From Pseudomonas marginalis (lineage in GTDB: Bacteria; Pseudomonadota; Gammaproteobacteria; Pseudomonadales; Pseudomonadaceae), in the NCBI RefSeq assembly GCF_900105325.1, contig NZ_FNSU01000003.1, positions 4,043,501 through 4,107,500 on the forward strand: a stretch of DNA of 64,000 nt, read 5' to 3'. Position 1 is the stretch's first letter, and each line of letters starts with the position of its first letter. This document shows, piece after piece, positions 15,381-24,270 of this stretch. The notes below the pieces were generated by a model, which ran no database searches, was not told the DNA's origin, and worked only from the letters and a program-made list of their open reading frames with translations. Both the position numbers and the translations under genes were made by a program.

Positions 15381-15417
15381 TCACGCAGGGTGTCTTGGAC
15401 TTGTGCTTACCAAGCTT

Positions 15418-16380
15418 CTACATTTTGCGCCAGACCAAAGCAGGAATTGCTCGGATGTAAATTAGCTCGCTGACCAACTCAATCAGCGTTTGAGTGATAA
15501 CTGCTGCCGCAGCGAGCCCTCTGATTTCTTCGGGCAAAGCCAGTGCCAGGGGCAGAACCACCAATGAATTTCGTGTCGAGCTACTGAACGCCACTGATCT
15601 TGCAGTGATGGCCGGCAATTTAAATGCCCGCGCAACCAGCGCACCGACCAGTGGTGCCAAGAGCATGAAACCGAGGTAGACGGGAATAACGGGCAGTAGC
15701 TTGTCCATGTCCCTGACCACTGCTGAGATCTGAGAGCCGACCACTACGACCAACACAGCCGCCATAGCTGGCACAGGCATCCAAGCCCATGCATTGTTCC
15801 AGCCCTCAACGACGCGTGACCTCTTTGCCCCGGCAGCTGTTGCTACTGCCAAGACCAAGGGTAAAGCGATCAGCACTACGAAGGCCTCAACAAATGGGCC
15901 GACCGATATAACCACCGCCGAGTCATTACCCACCATGAAGGCTAGATAGAGGGGCAGTAGCACAAGCTGAAGCAAGAGTAGTAATGGCGTTGCCGCCAGA
16001 GTCAGTTTGGAGTCGCCCTTACCGATATGGGTAAACACCACCACATAATCGATACAAGGCGTCAGCAAGACCAATAGTGCGCCCACCAAAATCGCCGGGT
16101 GGTCGGCTAGGCCCATCGTCAACGCCCAAACCAACAGGGGGATGGCGACGAAATTGGCGGTCAGCAGCGCGGTCATGAAACGCTTGTTTGCAAGCCCTTC
16201 GCGGAGATCCAGGAATGGGATCTGTAGAAACATGGCGTACATCAGCACAGCGATAGCTGGTGTCACCAACGCACCTAACGCTTGAGAGGCATCAGGTGCG
16301 AGCAGGCCTCCGATAGCCGCGACAATGACCGCGACGAAGTAAACGGGAATCTGGTTCTTCTCTAGCTGTTCTCTGTCCAC
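15418..16380 (-). CDS. arsenic resistance/BASS-family transporter (ACR3-like)
   Basis: A 320-residue inner-membrane protein with ten hydrophobic helices, in the bile-acid-sodium-symporter fold that includes ACR3 arsenite exporters. The segment LTPCIDYVVVFTHIGKGD near residue 106 carries the cysteine and acidic residues placed as in ACR3, and FSSSTRNSLVVLPLALALP near residue 265 is the crossing-helix motif. Arsenite or a related anion is the expected substrate. The start is a GTG with AAGGG seven bases upstream. It is driven by a MerR-type promoter region shared with the divergent regulator. Confidence 0.82.
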   Translation of the reverse strand: MDREQLEKNQIPVYFVAVIVAAIGGLLAPDASQALGALVTPAIAVLMYAMFLQIPFLDLREGLANKRFMTALLTANFVAIPLLVWALTMGLADHPAILVGALLVLLTPCIDYVVVFTHIGKGDSKLTLAATPLLLLLQLVLLPLYLAFMVGNDSAVVISVGPFVEAFVVLIALPLVLAVATAAGAKRSRVVEGWNNAWAWMPVPAMAAVLVVVVGSQISAVVRDMDKLLPVIPVYLGFMLLAPLVGALVARAFKLPAITARSVAFSSSTRNSLVVLPLALALPEEIRGLAAAAVITQTLIELVSELIYIRAIPALVWRKM

Positions 16381-16424
16381 GGAATGCCCTTAAAACGCGT
16401 GAAATCATTTTTCGATTGAGCAGG

Positions 16425-16452
16425 TTAATATCTGTAGCTACTACAGGTTCAA
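16425..16452 (-). promoter_or_regulatory. MerR-type operator/promoter
   Basis: A perfect dyad CTGTAG-CTA-CTACAG at 16432-16446. On the minus strand it reads CTGTAGTAGCTACAG, closely resembling CadR/ZntR/PbrR operators. TTGAAC lies directly before it and a TATTAA/TTAACC-like -10 after it, the buried-operator layout that MerR proteins activate by DNA distortion. The exact spacer depends on which -10 hexamer is chosen. Confidence 0.78.
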
Positions 16453-16473
16453 GAAAATGCTTGGGGAGTTTAG

Positions 16474-16983
16474 ATGTCAGGAATCGGAGCGCTGTCGAAA
16501 TCAACGGGTTGCCACATTGAAACGATTCGCTACTACGAGAAAATAGGCCTTCTCCCTCCGGCCCTACGGTCGACAGGGGGGCATCGAATCTATACCGAAA
16601 AGCATCGGTCACGACTCATCTTCATCCGGCAGAATCGTGAACTGGGCTTTCCACTCGACGATATCCGCGAACTCATTGCGCTCGCGGCAGATGCTGATCG
16701 TCCGTGTGCTGATGCGTTGTCGGTGGTCAAGAAGCACTTGGCAGAAGTGGAATCGAAGGTAGCTAAGCTCCAGCAGATCCGGACAGAGCTGCTCTCAATG
16801 GCAGGCACGTGTGAGTCAACATGCCTAGGCTCGAAGACTCCAGACTGTACGATTGTTGAGTCACTGTTCGAACCCGCTGCTGGGGCTCGCTCTGGTTGCT
16901 GCTCTCAGGCGGGTCAAGGATCATGGGGGAAGCAAGCCGCCATAGAACGCAAAGAATGTGGAAGTCCCGACGAGCTGAGTTGA
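16474..16983 (+). CDS. MerR-family heavy-metal regulator (CadR/PbrR-like)
   Basis: A 169-residue regulator. The N-terminal HTH IGALSKSTGCHIETIRYYEK then GLLPP is diagnostic of MerR proteins, followed by the dimerisation helix. The likely metal ligands are Cys in ADRPCADAL (about residue 75) and the pair in CESTCLGSKTPDC (about 112-124), matching the cysteine trio of CadR/PbrR sensors for soft divalent metals. The C-terminal extension has a further CC pair. GGGAG precedes the ATG. It is divergent from the ACR3-like gene and should control it through the dyad at 16432-16446. Confidence 0.88.
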   Translation: MSGIGALSKSTGCHIETIRYYEKIGLLPPALRSTGGHRIYTEKHRSRLIFIRQNRELGFPLDDIRELIALAADADRPCADALSVVKKHLAEVESKVAKLQQIRTELLSMAGTCESTCLGSKTPDCTIVESLFEPAAGARSGCCSQAGQGSWGKQAAIERKECGSPDELS

Positions 16984-17132
16984 ACGTCCGCTTACCCTCA
17001 ACGGGCTGGTGCAAGATGTATTAGGCAGACGCTTGCAGGAGCGACGTCTAAAACGATGAGGCTAGGCCTGGTCTTGCCCACCGATACCCCATCCTGGCCA
17101 ACCAAGATTTGGCTAACCAGGCATCGACTCCG

Positions 17133-17966
17133 TTAGATCGATACAGGAGCAGGAATATGAGGATGTGGATCATAGCCTACAATCTCAAAGTCCTCAAACT
17201 TGTAGTCGTAGATGCTGTCTGGCTTACGCTTGAGCTGCAACTTAGGCAGAGGGCGCGGCTCGCGAGTTAGCTGCAACTTTACTTGCTCAATATGATTCAA
17301 GTAAATATGCGCATCACCCATAGTAACGACAATTTCGCCGACACCCATATCACACTGTTGAGCAAGCATATGAGTTAGAAAACTCGCTCCGGCTAAGTTG
17401 TACGGATTCCCAAGCAGCAGATCACTCGACCGAATATAGAGGTGTGTCGACAACTTATTGTTAGCCACATAAAACTGGTAAAGCAGATGGCACGGCGGTA
17501 ATGCCATCTTTCCGTTACGCGCATTTTCTTGAGGGCTGACAGACTCATCTGGCAGGTACTCGACATTCCATCCATGGAACAGAATGCGACGGCTGTTCGG
17601 GTTCGTTTTAAGCGTGTTAACAACGTAATCGATCTGGTTGATGGTTTTGCCATCCTTAGTCGGCCACGCAGTCCACTGCTTGCCATAGACCGGCCCAAGA
17701 TCGCCATCCTCGGTTGCCCATTCATCCCAGATTTTGACACCATTCTCCTTGAGCCATTTGGTGTTGGTATCACCATTCAAGAACCAGATCATCTCATTGA
17801 TGATGCTCTTGAAATGCAGTTTCTTCGTGGTCAGCAGTGGGAAGCCATCTTCCAGGTTGTGGCGGAATTGACGACCAAACACGCTCAGCGTGCCTGTCCC
17901 TGTGCGATCGCCTTTCTCGACGCCGTTCTCCAGCACGTCGGCCAGCAAATCGTGGTACATCTTCAT
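17133..17966 (-). CDS. thyA: thymidylate synthase, island-borne replacement copy
   Basis: A complete 277-residue enzyme that methylates dUMP to dTMP using methylenetetrahydrofolate. The nucleophile Cys159 is in ALPPCHLLYQ; folate and dUMP contacts (RTGTGT, QQCDMGVGE, GDAHIYLNH) are all present, as is the C-terminal PAPVSI. It is clearly diverged from the resident copy at 24271-24825, which is broken by the island. Its ATG overlaps the stop of the HTH gene by 4 nt, making it the fifth gene of the recombinase operon. At the site where the resident gene is broken it reads SDLLLGNPYN, whereas intact thyA has SDVFLGLPFN. Confidence 0.97.
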   Translation of the reverse strand: MKMYHDLLADVLENGVEKGDRTGTGTLSVFGRQFRHNLEDGFPLLTTKKLHFKSIINEMIWFLNGDTNTKWLKENGVKIWDEWATEDGDLGPVYGKQWTAWPTKDGKTINQIDYVVNTLKTNPNSRRILFHGWNVEYLPDESVSPQENARNGKMALPPCHLLYQFYVANNKLSTHLYIRSSDLLLGNPYNLAGASFLTHMLAQQCDMGVGEIVVTMGDAHIYLNHIEQVKLQLTREPRPLPKLQLKRKPDSIYDYKFEDFEIVGYDPHPHIPAPVSI

Positions 17967-18469
17967 TTCGGATCCTCTAGATTTGCGCTGACCATATGCA
18001 GCGCATCACGCAATTTCTGAATTTCAGTATCCCGCTGTTTTAGCTTGGCCGTGAGCTCGGCATTTTGATCCACGTAGTAAGCCCTGGACTCAATGACACC
18101 GGTCAGTCGCTTATCAAGGGTCGCATACGAGCTTTCAACATCCTGATACCTATTGAACCAATAAAGCACTTCCAGTCGGCTCTTTTCAAGCCGTTGCATC
18201 AGAATGGTCTTGGGATCTTGCTTCTTCTCAGCTTTGACCTTCTGAACCATCACCTCAACGAGGCGGCTTTCCTTGATGGCCTCAAGCTTCTCCATCGGCC
18301 ACCCCCGCATCCTGATGGTATTGCGATGGATCCCTGTGATGCGACTAAGCTCAGCAACCGTAGGCTTCAGCGATTTATCGGAGGCAATCTGGAGTATGCC
18401 TTCGGCTAGCTGCTCGGTATTTTTCTCGAAGTCGAGCTTATTCCGAGAATCAAAAGCCTGGGTGGTCAT
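17963..18469 (-). CDS. small HTH/coiled-coil protein of the recombinase operon
   Basis: A 168-residue protein with a predicted HTH near residues 35-60 (KPTVAELSRITGIHRNTIRM) and a long charged helix from about 70 to 160 (ILMQRLEKSRLEVLYWFNRY and later LTAKLKQRDTEIQKLRDALH) that should form a coiled coil. Small accessory proteins of this layout follow tyrosine recombinases in Tn554-type (TnpC) and three-integrase islands (GinD-like) and are thought to assist or direct recombination. It overlaps the genes on both sides by 4 nt. Confidence 0.8.
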   Translation of the reverse strand: MTTQAFDSRNKLDFEKNTEQLAEGILQIASDKSLKPTVAELSRITGIHRNTIRMRGWPMEKLEAIKESRLVEVMVQKVKAEKKQDPKTILMQRLEKSRLEVLYWFNRYQDVESSYATLDKRLTGVIESRAYYVDQNAELTAKLKQRDTEIQKLRDALHMVSANLEDPK

Positions 18470-20538
18470 AGCTCAACCTCTTCTCCCAGATACTCCAGGA
18501 CTCCTTTAGCTTCCTCCATCGCAGCACGAAGCTCCTCTTCCGTGCTCGCGGACGACGGGGAGCTCAATGCAAGGCTGTTCGAGACATAGATTTCTCGCCA
18601 CTTAGGCGCATGCACTTTGGTGACGACAGCGTTCTTACAGCGATTAGGGTTGCAGCGCAAAGTCCCGATGCAAGGCAGGGAGTCGTCGTGAGCCTCCCGC
18701 TGACCGCCATAGCAAAACCCTTGCCCAACGTTGATGATCGCCAAGCGTTTCTTTGCCATTTGAGCAATGACCTGTTCTTTCGTGTACCCAGCGGCCATGT
18801 AGCCGTCGAATACCTTTTTCATCCGAGCTTTATGGCTCTCGGCATTAGGCCCGGCGTAGTTGCCATCAGGATCGCAGTAGCTTGTGATGTACTCCTCCTC
18901 AGCTACCTGACTAGGCGTCTTGCCACCAGATCGGCCACCCTTTGAAAGGATCTCCGCAATTGCGCCGTACCCGAGCGAAACGGCGCTGAACGATTGGTTT
19001 TGTCCTGCTCCACCGATAAGGTCACCAAAATGCTTCAACTGGTGTGAAATGAACGGGAGGCCAAGCTCAGCCCTTGCCATTTGGTAAGCCAATGTGTGCC
19101 GTAAGGTGTAGGGCGAAAACTCAAGAGACTCAAACTCTTCGCCCGTCAGGATCTCCTTAAAGAAGGAACTGAACTGAACTGAGATCCCAACTGAGCTCAT
19201 AGAGGCCGGCTCCGCTCCCTGAGCGACCGTGTCCACATTTGAAAACAGATACGGGTTCTGTTTGACCTTGGCGATCAGGCAGGCCGCACGAATGGCGTCG
19301 CGCACGATAGGAATTGCGACCCATTTGTCATCAAACAACTTGGCAAGTCCTTGACGGTGTTTTACCACGTTGCTGATGAGCAGCCAGTAGTCATTCTCTT
19401 TTTCCATGCAGGACTCCACCAAGATCTCAGAGAGCTCGGAGGGTCGCATTCCCGTGTACTGCGCCACGAGATAGCACGCACTGTAAGAAATAAAGTTGAT
19501 GTACCGACGAAACTCATCATCCAGGGGCACTTGGGTAAGCTTAAGCAAGGTCTCTGGCGCTTTGAAGTCGTGCTGCCTGTTTCCCGATAGAAAGTCTGGG
19601 CGAACAGCACCAATCGCCGCCCCCATGGCGCTGGAGTCATAACCCTTGCGTCGAAGCCGTAGGGCCACGTAAAGGTCGTAATTGTAAGGCGTCAATCTCT
19701 GGCTCTTGGCCGATGAGTAACCTTTAGCGTTCTGACGCGTTAGAGCGATCAGGTCGTTCACCGGCTCGCCCAGTACGCTCAGGAAGTCGACGACGGCAAA
19801 TGAGGCTTCGCGAGAGGCCTTCTCGAATACATCGTTGGGAAGAATCCGATACGTTTTTTGAGACTCGTCTACCCGCTTAAGCACCTTCGCCCAAGGCAAC
19901 GAGTCAAGCTCAACGTAGGGCAGAGGCTTATCAAAAATCTGTTCCAAGAGGAATGGCGACCTAATCGCTGTGAAAAATCTCTGAAGCTCAGGGCCGAAAA
20001 CGTGGGGGTGTACGAGAGCGGCGGTACAATACATCCCTGCATCAAAGTACGAGAGGCCATGGTAACCGACCTCGAAAAACTCATCCGTCAGGATTTCCCG
20101 CGCCTGTCCTGACATTGTGTTAACAAAGCTGAGCCCCGCCTTGAAGCAGGAGATGGCAGTATTGGCCTTGATGTTCCTTGCGGAGCTTGTCAGCGATTGC
20201 AGGCTGGCCGGCATCTTCAGCCAGCAGTACATCGCCACCTTTACCTCAAGGACTGCTGACTGGTTGACCAATGGGAAACTCCCGAAATCAAGCCTCAGCT
20301 TGGCACCCTGGATGTTCCTGGCTGCGTTCGGGTAGTCCTCGTTGAAGTCCCAAATGGGATCACCCAAATCTGACGTTTTGCTGACCGGTAGCGCCAAGAG
20401 CGCGTTGTACCAAGACAGCGCCTCAACTGGCACAGCGCTAGACTCGCCAACATCTTTCTGCAGGCCCAGCAGCAGACCATGAGCGGCCATACGCCATTTT
20501 TTGAAGGCTGCAAATTCAGGAATGATGGATTCGCTCAC
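18466..20538 (-). CDS. tyrosine recombinase, third of trio
   Basis: A 690-residue protein with a C-terminal tyrosine-recombinase domain. The first catalytic Arg is in AQYTGMRPSELSEI (about residue 370) and the HxxR-type box is SPYTLRHTLAYQMARAE (about 480), followed by ISHQLKHFGD in place of the usual LGH motif. The C-terminal region carries a cysteine-rich motif (CIGTLRCNPNRCKN). The long N-terminal half is specific to these multi-recombinase elements. The start overlaps the upstream recombinase by 4 nt. It probably acts together with its two partners. Confidence 0.87.
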   Translation of the reverse strand: MSESIIPEFAAFKKWRMAAHGLLLGLQKDVGESSAVPVEALSWYNALLALPVSKTSDLGDPIWDFNEDYPNAARNIQGAKLRLDFGSFPLVNQSAVLEVKVAMYCWLKMPASLQSLTSSARNIKANTAISCFKAGLSFVNTMSGQAREILTDEFFEVGYHGLSYFDAGMYCTAALVHPHVFGPELQRFFTAIRSPFLLEQIFDKPLPYVELDSLPWAKVLKRVDESQKTYRILPNDVFEKASREASFAVVDFLSVLGEPVNDLIALTRQNAKGYSSAKSQRLTPYNYDLYVALRLRRKGYDSSAMGAAIGAVRPDFLSGNRQHDFKAPETLLKLTQVPLDDEFRRYINFISYSACYLVAQYTGMRPSELSEILVESCMEKENDYWLLISNVVKHRQGLAKLFDDKWVAIPIVRDAIRAACLIAKVKQNPYLFSNVDTVAQGAEPASMSSVGISVQFSSFFKEILTGEEFESLEFSPYTLRHTLAYQMARAELGLPFISHQLKHFGDLIGGAGQNQSFSAVSLGYGAIAEILSKGGRSGGKTPSQVAEEEYITSYCDPDGNYAGPNAESHKARMKKVFDGYMAAGYTKEQVIAQMAKKRLAIINVGQGFCYGGQREAHDDSLPCIGTLRCNPNRCKNAVVTKVHAPKWREIYVSNSLALSSPSSASTEEELRAAMEEAKGVLEYLGEEVEL

Positions 20539-22892
20539 AGAGTTACCCCCTCTGTCAGGATATCGACCTGCAGGTTTTCAGAAAGACGCTCGGCTTTAGC
20601 CAGCTCATTTGCTGAAAAATCAGATGTCTCCGGGTCAAGGATGCTGTTGAGCACGTCCAGGTTATCCAGGATGACGGTGCCGTAGGGCGTATCGAGCACC
20701 CGGTTTACCTCAATCATCCGCTGGTAATCGCGACGGCGAGCAAAGAGCTCCGGCAGGTGCGAAACCGTGATTATGCTGTTACTGCACGAGAGGCACTTGT
20801 TGAACAGCGTGCACGGCTTGCTGGGGTCGTAGTCCCTCAGATTTTTGATGAAGTCTGGCGGGTCGTACACGTTCATGCATGTGACCGTACCAGTTTCCAT
20901 GGGCATGCCTTTTGGGGTCGACTCGATGGTTTTCGTTGGGATGATCGTCACCGACTCGTCCATCGTTTCTTGGTGCATCTCATGGAGCACTTTATTCAAC
21001 ATCTTCCGCGCCATCGGGTTAAAATCCATTTGATCAAGGTACGCCATAGTGGTGCTAATGTTCTTATGCCCTAACATCACTTGAATCTCCCGAGGAGACA
21101 CACCGCGCTCAATCAACTCACTCACAAAACTTGGTCGAAACCGAGAGGCCGACAATGGCAATGGGTTGCCCTCTTCATCAAGCAACCCCCGATCTTCAGA
21201 GAAACCCTTCATGATCTTATTAATCATATTGCCGGAAGAATTCTCAATGGAGTCAACCACCCCGAACTTTCTGGGAGAGCTTGAGCGATAGATGAATAAC
21301 TTATTCTCAACTTCAGGCTGAGCTTCAGCGCGAAGATTACGGGTCAAGAATTTAATGTCATCAAACACCTGTTTTACTGCGCGCCCCTGAGAAGTTGTAA
21401 GCCACGAAATCTCGGCATGAAACAAATCAAGATGGTACATCTTCTCGCCATCTGATCGCTCTTTCCAATACAGCAAGCAAGGCCGATCGGTTAGATCGTG
21501 ACGTTCGATAAAGTCATCGAGATCGAGACCCAACAACGAATCAGCGTTCATGCCAGTAACCTGGGCGAGCCGGATCACATAGGGTGCTAGCACCCGGCTG
21601 TCAATCTGATAGAGAACCCCCCATTCTTTATAGATATCAAAGATCGACAATTCGGAACTTTGGATAATTGTAATGAAAGCCTTTTCATAAGCATCTTCAC
21701 GATTGGCCGACTTGAAACCCAAAGGCTTGCAATCGAGTTTGTTCTCAAAGATCCAGCGGGCGTTTTCAATAGTGGCACACCCACGCCGAATCTTGCCATT
21801 AGGCGCAACGGGATCCTCCCCTACATGGCTCAGAACATACGGCTGTGCCAGACGGTTAGTCTCCGCAATCTCTTCAAGGATGGCTTCGGCAATGCGAGCA
21901 CGTACTGGAGCAGAGTAAGGCTTGTATTGATCAGTTTCTCGCTCTGGGTCGAAGCCTTGGGCAGCCATGAAGGTCGTTAGCCCTAGTCCATTAATCTGAA
22001 GTGCACGCTCCATCATTTTCCGGGCCGAGCTCATCAGCGTGTTGCAATGGTTTGTCGACAACACGCGCTCAATAATTTTTTCTTGAAGATATACCCGAAA
22101 CTTGGGCAAAGCATAGACGCTTACCAGCTCACGAAGATCTTCCAGCCCTGTGAATTCCGCCACCTTCAGATAGTCTCGAAAGTACTTAAACGCTTCGATA
22201 AAGTTTGCCTGACCCGATTCACTGCTGGCGTTCATCGACGCAGCGCTGAACACATGGAGCAGGTGAATAAATGGACGCTCCGGCTCTACTGACATGACAT
22301 CAGATAGCCCATAAATGGAGACCGAACGAAGTGACTTGAAGGCTGCCTTCAGCTTCCCCGCTTCCGTTAGCTCGACGGGCTTTTTCGACGCAACGCGCTC
22401 GACGACTGTTTGATAGTCCCTATCTAGAACTCCCAGCGCTCTGAGGTCTTTAAGGATCTCCTCGAACGTAGACCGCACCAACTCATATTTCACCCTGGCA
22501 GAGGGGAAGCCTACCAATTCAGGAACATCACTCAAATAACCTCGATATCGAATGGTGTTCGCCGCCACCGGAATCGCTAGCTTCTGTTCTTTAGGCATAC
22601 CCTCATACCAGGCAAGAAGCCTGCGGCGCCATTCGCAAGCGCCCGAAGGGTGACCTGAGACAATGATCCCCTCATCTGCCATCGCATCCAGGATGGGCTG
22701 AAAAAGCGAAGCTTTATTCTTGACCGTCGAGGCACTCAAGCCGGTTTGTTCGATCACATACCCAGCAGACACCGCCAATTCGGCATTTTTGCTCAAGCAG
22801 ATCTGAAGCAACGACTCTCGATCATCAGTTGCTCGGGCTACAAAGGACTCAATGGTCGCGTCTACCTGCGAGCCCGTTAACCGACTACTCAT
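20535..22892 (-). CDS. tyrosine recombinase, second of trio
   Basis: At 785 residues this is the largest of the trio. Its catalytic domain has the Arg-region helix RLAQVTGMNADSLLGLDLDD, the box ASRFRPSFVSELIERG (Ser or Arg replaces the usual first His), and VMLGHKNISTTMAYLDQ with the nucleophilic Tyr. A C-terminal FNKCLSCSNSI resembles a metal-binding knuckle. The replacement in the HxxR box suggests altered or assisted catalysis. It overlaps its neighbours by 4 nt at each end. Confidence 0.88.
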   Translation of the reverse strand: MSSRLTGSQVDATIESFVARATDDRESLLQICLSKNAELAVSAGYVIEQTGLSASTVKNKASLFQPILDAMADEGIIVSGHPSGACEWRRRLLAWYEGMPKEQKLAIPVAANTIRYRGYLSDVPELVGFPSARVKYELVRSTFEEILKDLRALGVLDRDYQTVVERVASKKPVELTEAGKLKAAFKSLRSVSIYGLSDVMSVEPERPFIHLLHVFSAASMNASSESGQANFIEAFKYFRDYLKVAEFTGLEDLRELVSVYALPKFRVYLQEKIIERVLSTNHCNTLMSSARKMMERALQINGLGLTTFMAAQGFDPERETDQYKPYSAPVRARIAEAILEEIAETNRLAQPYVLSHVGEDPVAPNGKIRRGCATIENARWIFENKLDCKPLGFKSANREDAYEKAFITIIQSSELSIFDIYKEWGVLYQIDSRVLAPYVIRLAQVTGMNADSLLGLDLDDFIERHDLTDRPCLLYWKERSDGEKMYHLDLFHAEISWLTTSQGRAVKQVFDDIKFLTRNLRAEAQPEVENKLFIYRSSSPRKFGVVDSIENSSGNMINKIMKGFSEDRGLLDEEGNPLPLSASRFRPSFVSELIERGVSPREIQVMLGHKNISTTMAYLDQMDFNPMARKMLNKVLHEMHQETMDESVTIIPTKTIESTPKGMPMETGTVTCMNVYDPPDFIKNLRDYDPSKPCTLFNKCLSCSNSIITVSHLPELFARRRDYQRMIEVNRVLDTPYGTVILDNLDVLNSILDPETSDFSANELAKAERLSENLQVDILTEGVTL

Positions 22893-24133
22893 TTCATATC
22901 TCCCGCATCAATTCTCAGGCGCGTCCGGTCGGCGAGTTCTGCCATCTCGCCGGCCTTTGTTTTGGTCTCAGTCCCAGGGCGAACAAGCTTCTGATAGATG
23001 TCGTGAGGAATCTGTGTGTAAGTTTCAGCTGTCTTGAGCCGGGAATGCCCCAACGTTTTTTGTACGGCTACCAGCCGGTCAAGGTAGCTCGTGCCAATAT
23101 CCGGCGTGCGGAGCAGGGCATAAGCATTCCCATGACGCAGCTTATGCGGGGAGATCATTCTGTTGATCTTCATAAGATTCAAGGCACGCTTCGAGGTGCG
23201 CTCAAGGAGCTTGGAGACGGAGCGCGCTGTGAACTCGCCACCCTCAGCATTCAGGAATGCAGGAGTGGTCTCGGAGCTGCCGAACTGGCGCTTGTGCATC
23301 TTGTACAGCGGAGAGGCGTGGTACTTCTTTATGCGAAGCAACGTTGCCCTGCTCACCAAGGTATCGCGAGGCTTGAAGGAATCAGCGGGCCCCTTACTCC
23401 CATCGATACGAAGGGGACAATAGTCGGCATTCACCGCGACAGAGGCACCGGGTGAAATGAACATGGTGTCTTGGAAGCGAAGAGCGTCATCAATCGCCCT
23501 CAGGGTCACGCGAGGGACTTCCGAGCGGCGAATGCCTGCGTCATACATGAACTGAAGAAGGCACCGCTCACGCTCGCTCTGGGTGGCAAGGATTAGCTGT
23601 AAGAGGTCGTCCAGGGAACAGGCCACCACCAGATTCTTGTTTGGACGCGGAGACAGCAGCCCACCCGCATACGGGTTCGCTTCTTTTCGAGGAGGAGGGA
23701 CATCGTCCACCCAATTACAAAGCGACTTGTTGAAGAAGGCCATGAGCGATGAATCTCGATTGCGGACAGTCTTCTTCGAGATCCCCTCAACCTCGCGCAG
23801 GTGCGCAAAGTATTCTTGGATAACGTGGGTACGGATCTCCAGGTAAGCGGAATCCCGCTCACAGCTAGCGAACTCACGGCGGCTGCTCAGGTACTCATGG
23901 ACATAACCAAGGTTCCGGCCAAAGGTCATGGCGGTCTGCTCAGCTATCAGCGCAGCTTGGAGTTGCTGGGAGAGGAAGCCGGACATTAGAGGCATCAGGC
24001 GCTCATCGTCATCAAAGACGGCTGCTCCTGTGACCTTCAAGGTTTCTTGAGCTTGATGCTCATCAAGGGTGTCGTCCCGCCTGGTCGGGGACTCACTGAG
24101 ATCTAGGGGTTTGCCCCGTACCGCGATTACCTT
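22889..24133 (-). CDS. tyrosine recombinase, first of trio
   Basis: A 414-residue integrase with an N-terminal SAM-like DNA-binding domain (LRTHVIQEYF-type helices) and a full catalytic set: Arg in DAGIRRSEVPRVTL, HKLRHGNAYALL, LGHSRLKTAETY with the Tyr nucleophile. The frame extends to a TTG at 24175, but a GTG at 24133 directly after AAGGAAGGAAGAA is the better start. It is the first gene of the operon, about 140 bp from the island-thyA junction; a TATAGT-like -10 lies near 24165 on this strand. Confidence 0.92.
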   Translation of the reverse strand, partial: KVIAVRGKPLDLSESPTRRDDTLDEHQAQETLKVTGAAVFDDDERLMPLMSGFLSQQLQAALIAEQTAMTFGRNLGYVHEYLSSRREFASCERDSAYLEIRTHVIQEYFAHLREVEGISKKTVRNRDSSLMAFFNKSLCNWVDDVPPPRKEANPYAGGLLSPRPNKNLVVACSLDDLLQLILATQSERERCLLQFMYDAGIRRSEVPRVTLRAIDDALRFQDTMFISPGASVAVNADYCPLRIDGSKGPADSFKPRDTLVSRATLLRIKKYHASPLYKMHKRQFGSSETTPAFLNAEGGEFTARSVSKLLERTSKRALNLMKINRMISPHKLRHGNAYALLRTPDIGTSYLDRLVAVQKTLGHSRLKTAETYTQIPHDIYQKLVRPGTETKTKAGEMAELADRTRLRIDAGDMK

Positions 24134-24270
24134 CACTTCTTCCTTCCTTTTCAAAGCGGCCCGTACTATACACAATGTGCATTTTTATAGGGGGCACAAT
24201 AAACAGGCTTGGAAGGCTTACTGGGTTACGCAGTCATTACGTACTGTGCAGTTTCTTCTCGGGGGCATAA

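Larger units (their letters stand above)
1..24270. mobile_element. genomic island inserted in thyA (right-hand portion)
   Basis: The right boundary is set by the resident thyA, which reads normally for about 184 codons and then changes to unrelated sequence near 24271. Just inside that end lies an operon of three tyrosine recombinases, a small HTH protein and a replacement thyA. The cargo is typical of an island: fluoride, arsenic, chromate and a second arsenic/metal module, with IS21 and IS66 remnants, a split gene and an antitoxin fragment. Base composition is uneven and partly AT-rich, unlike the uniform GC-rich flank. The left end and the 3' part of thyA are outside the window. The gene set resembles Tn554-type or three-integrase (RIT/GInt-like) elements from established descriptions; that assignment is inference. 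Confidence 0.85.

Noticed and set aside
24176..24270. GGGGGCA...AAA repeats near the island end as recombination core sites
   Set aside because: Two similar motifs (near 24190 and 24260) are visible, but without the left end no shared attachment core can be defined.
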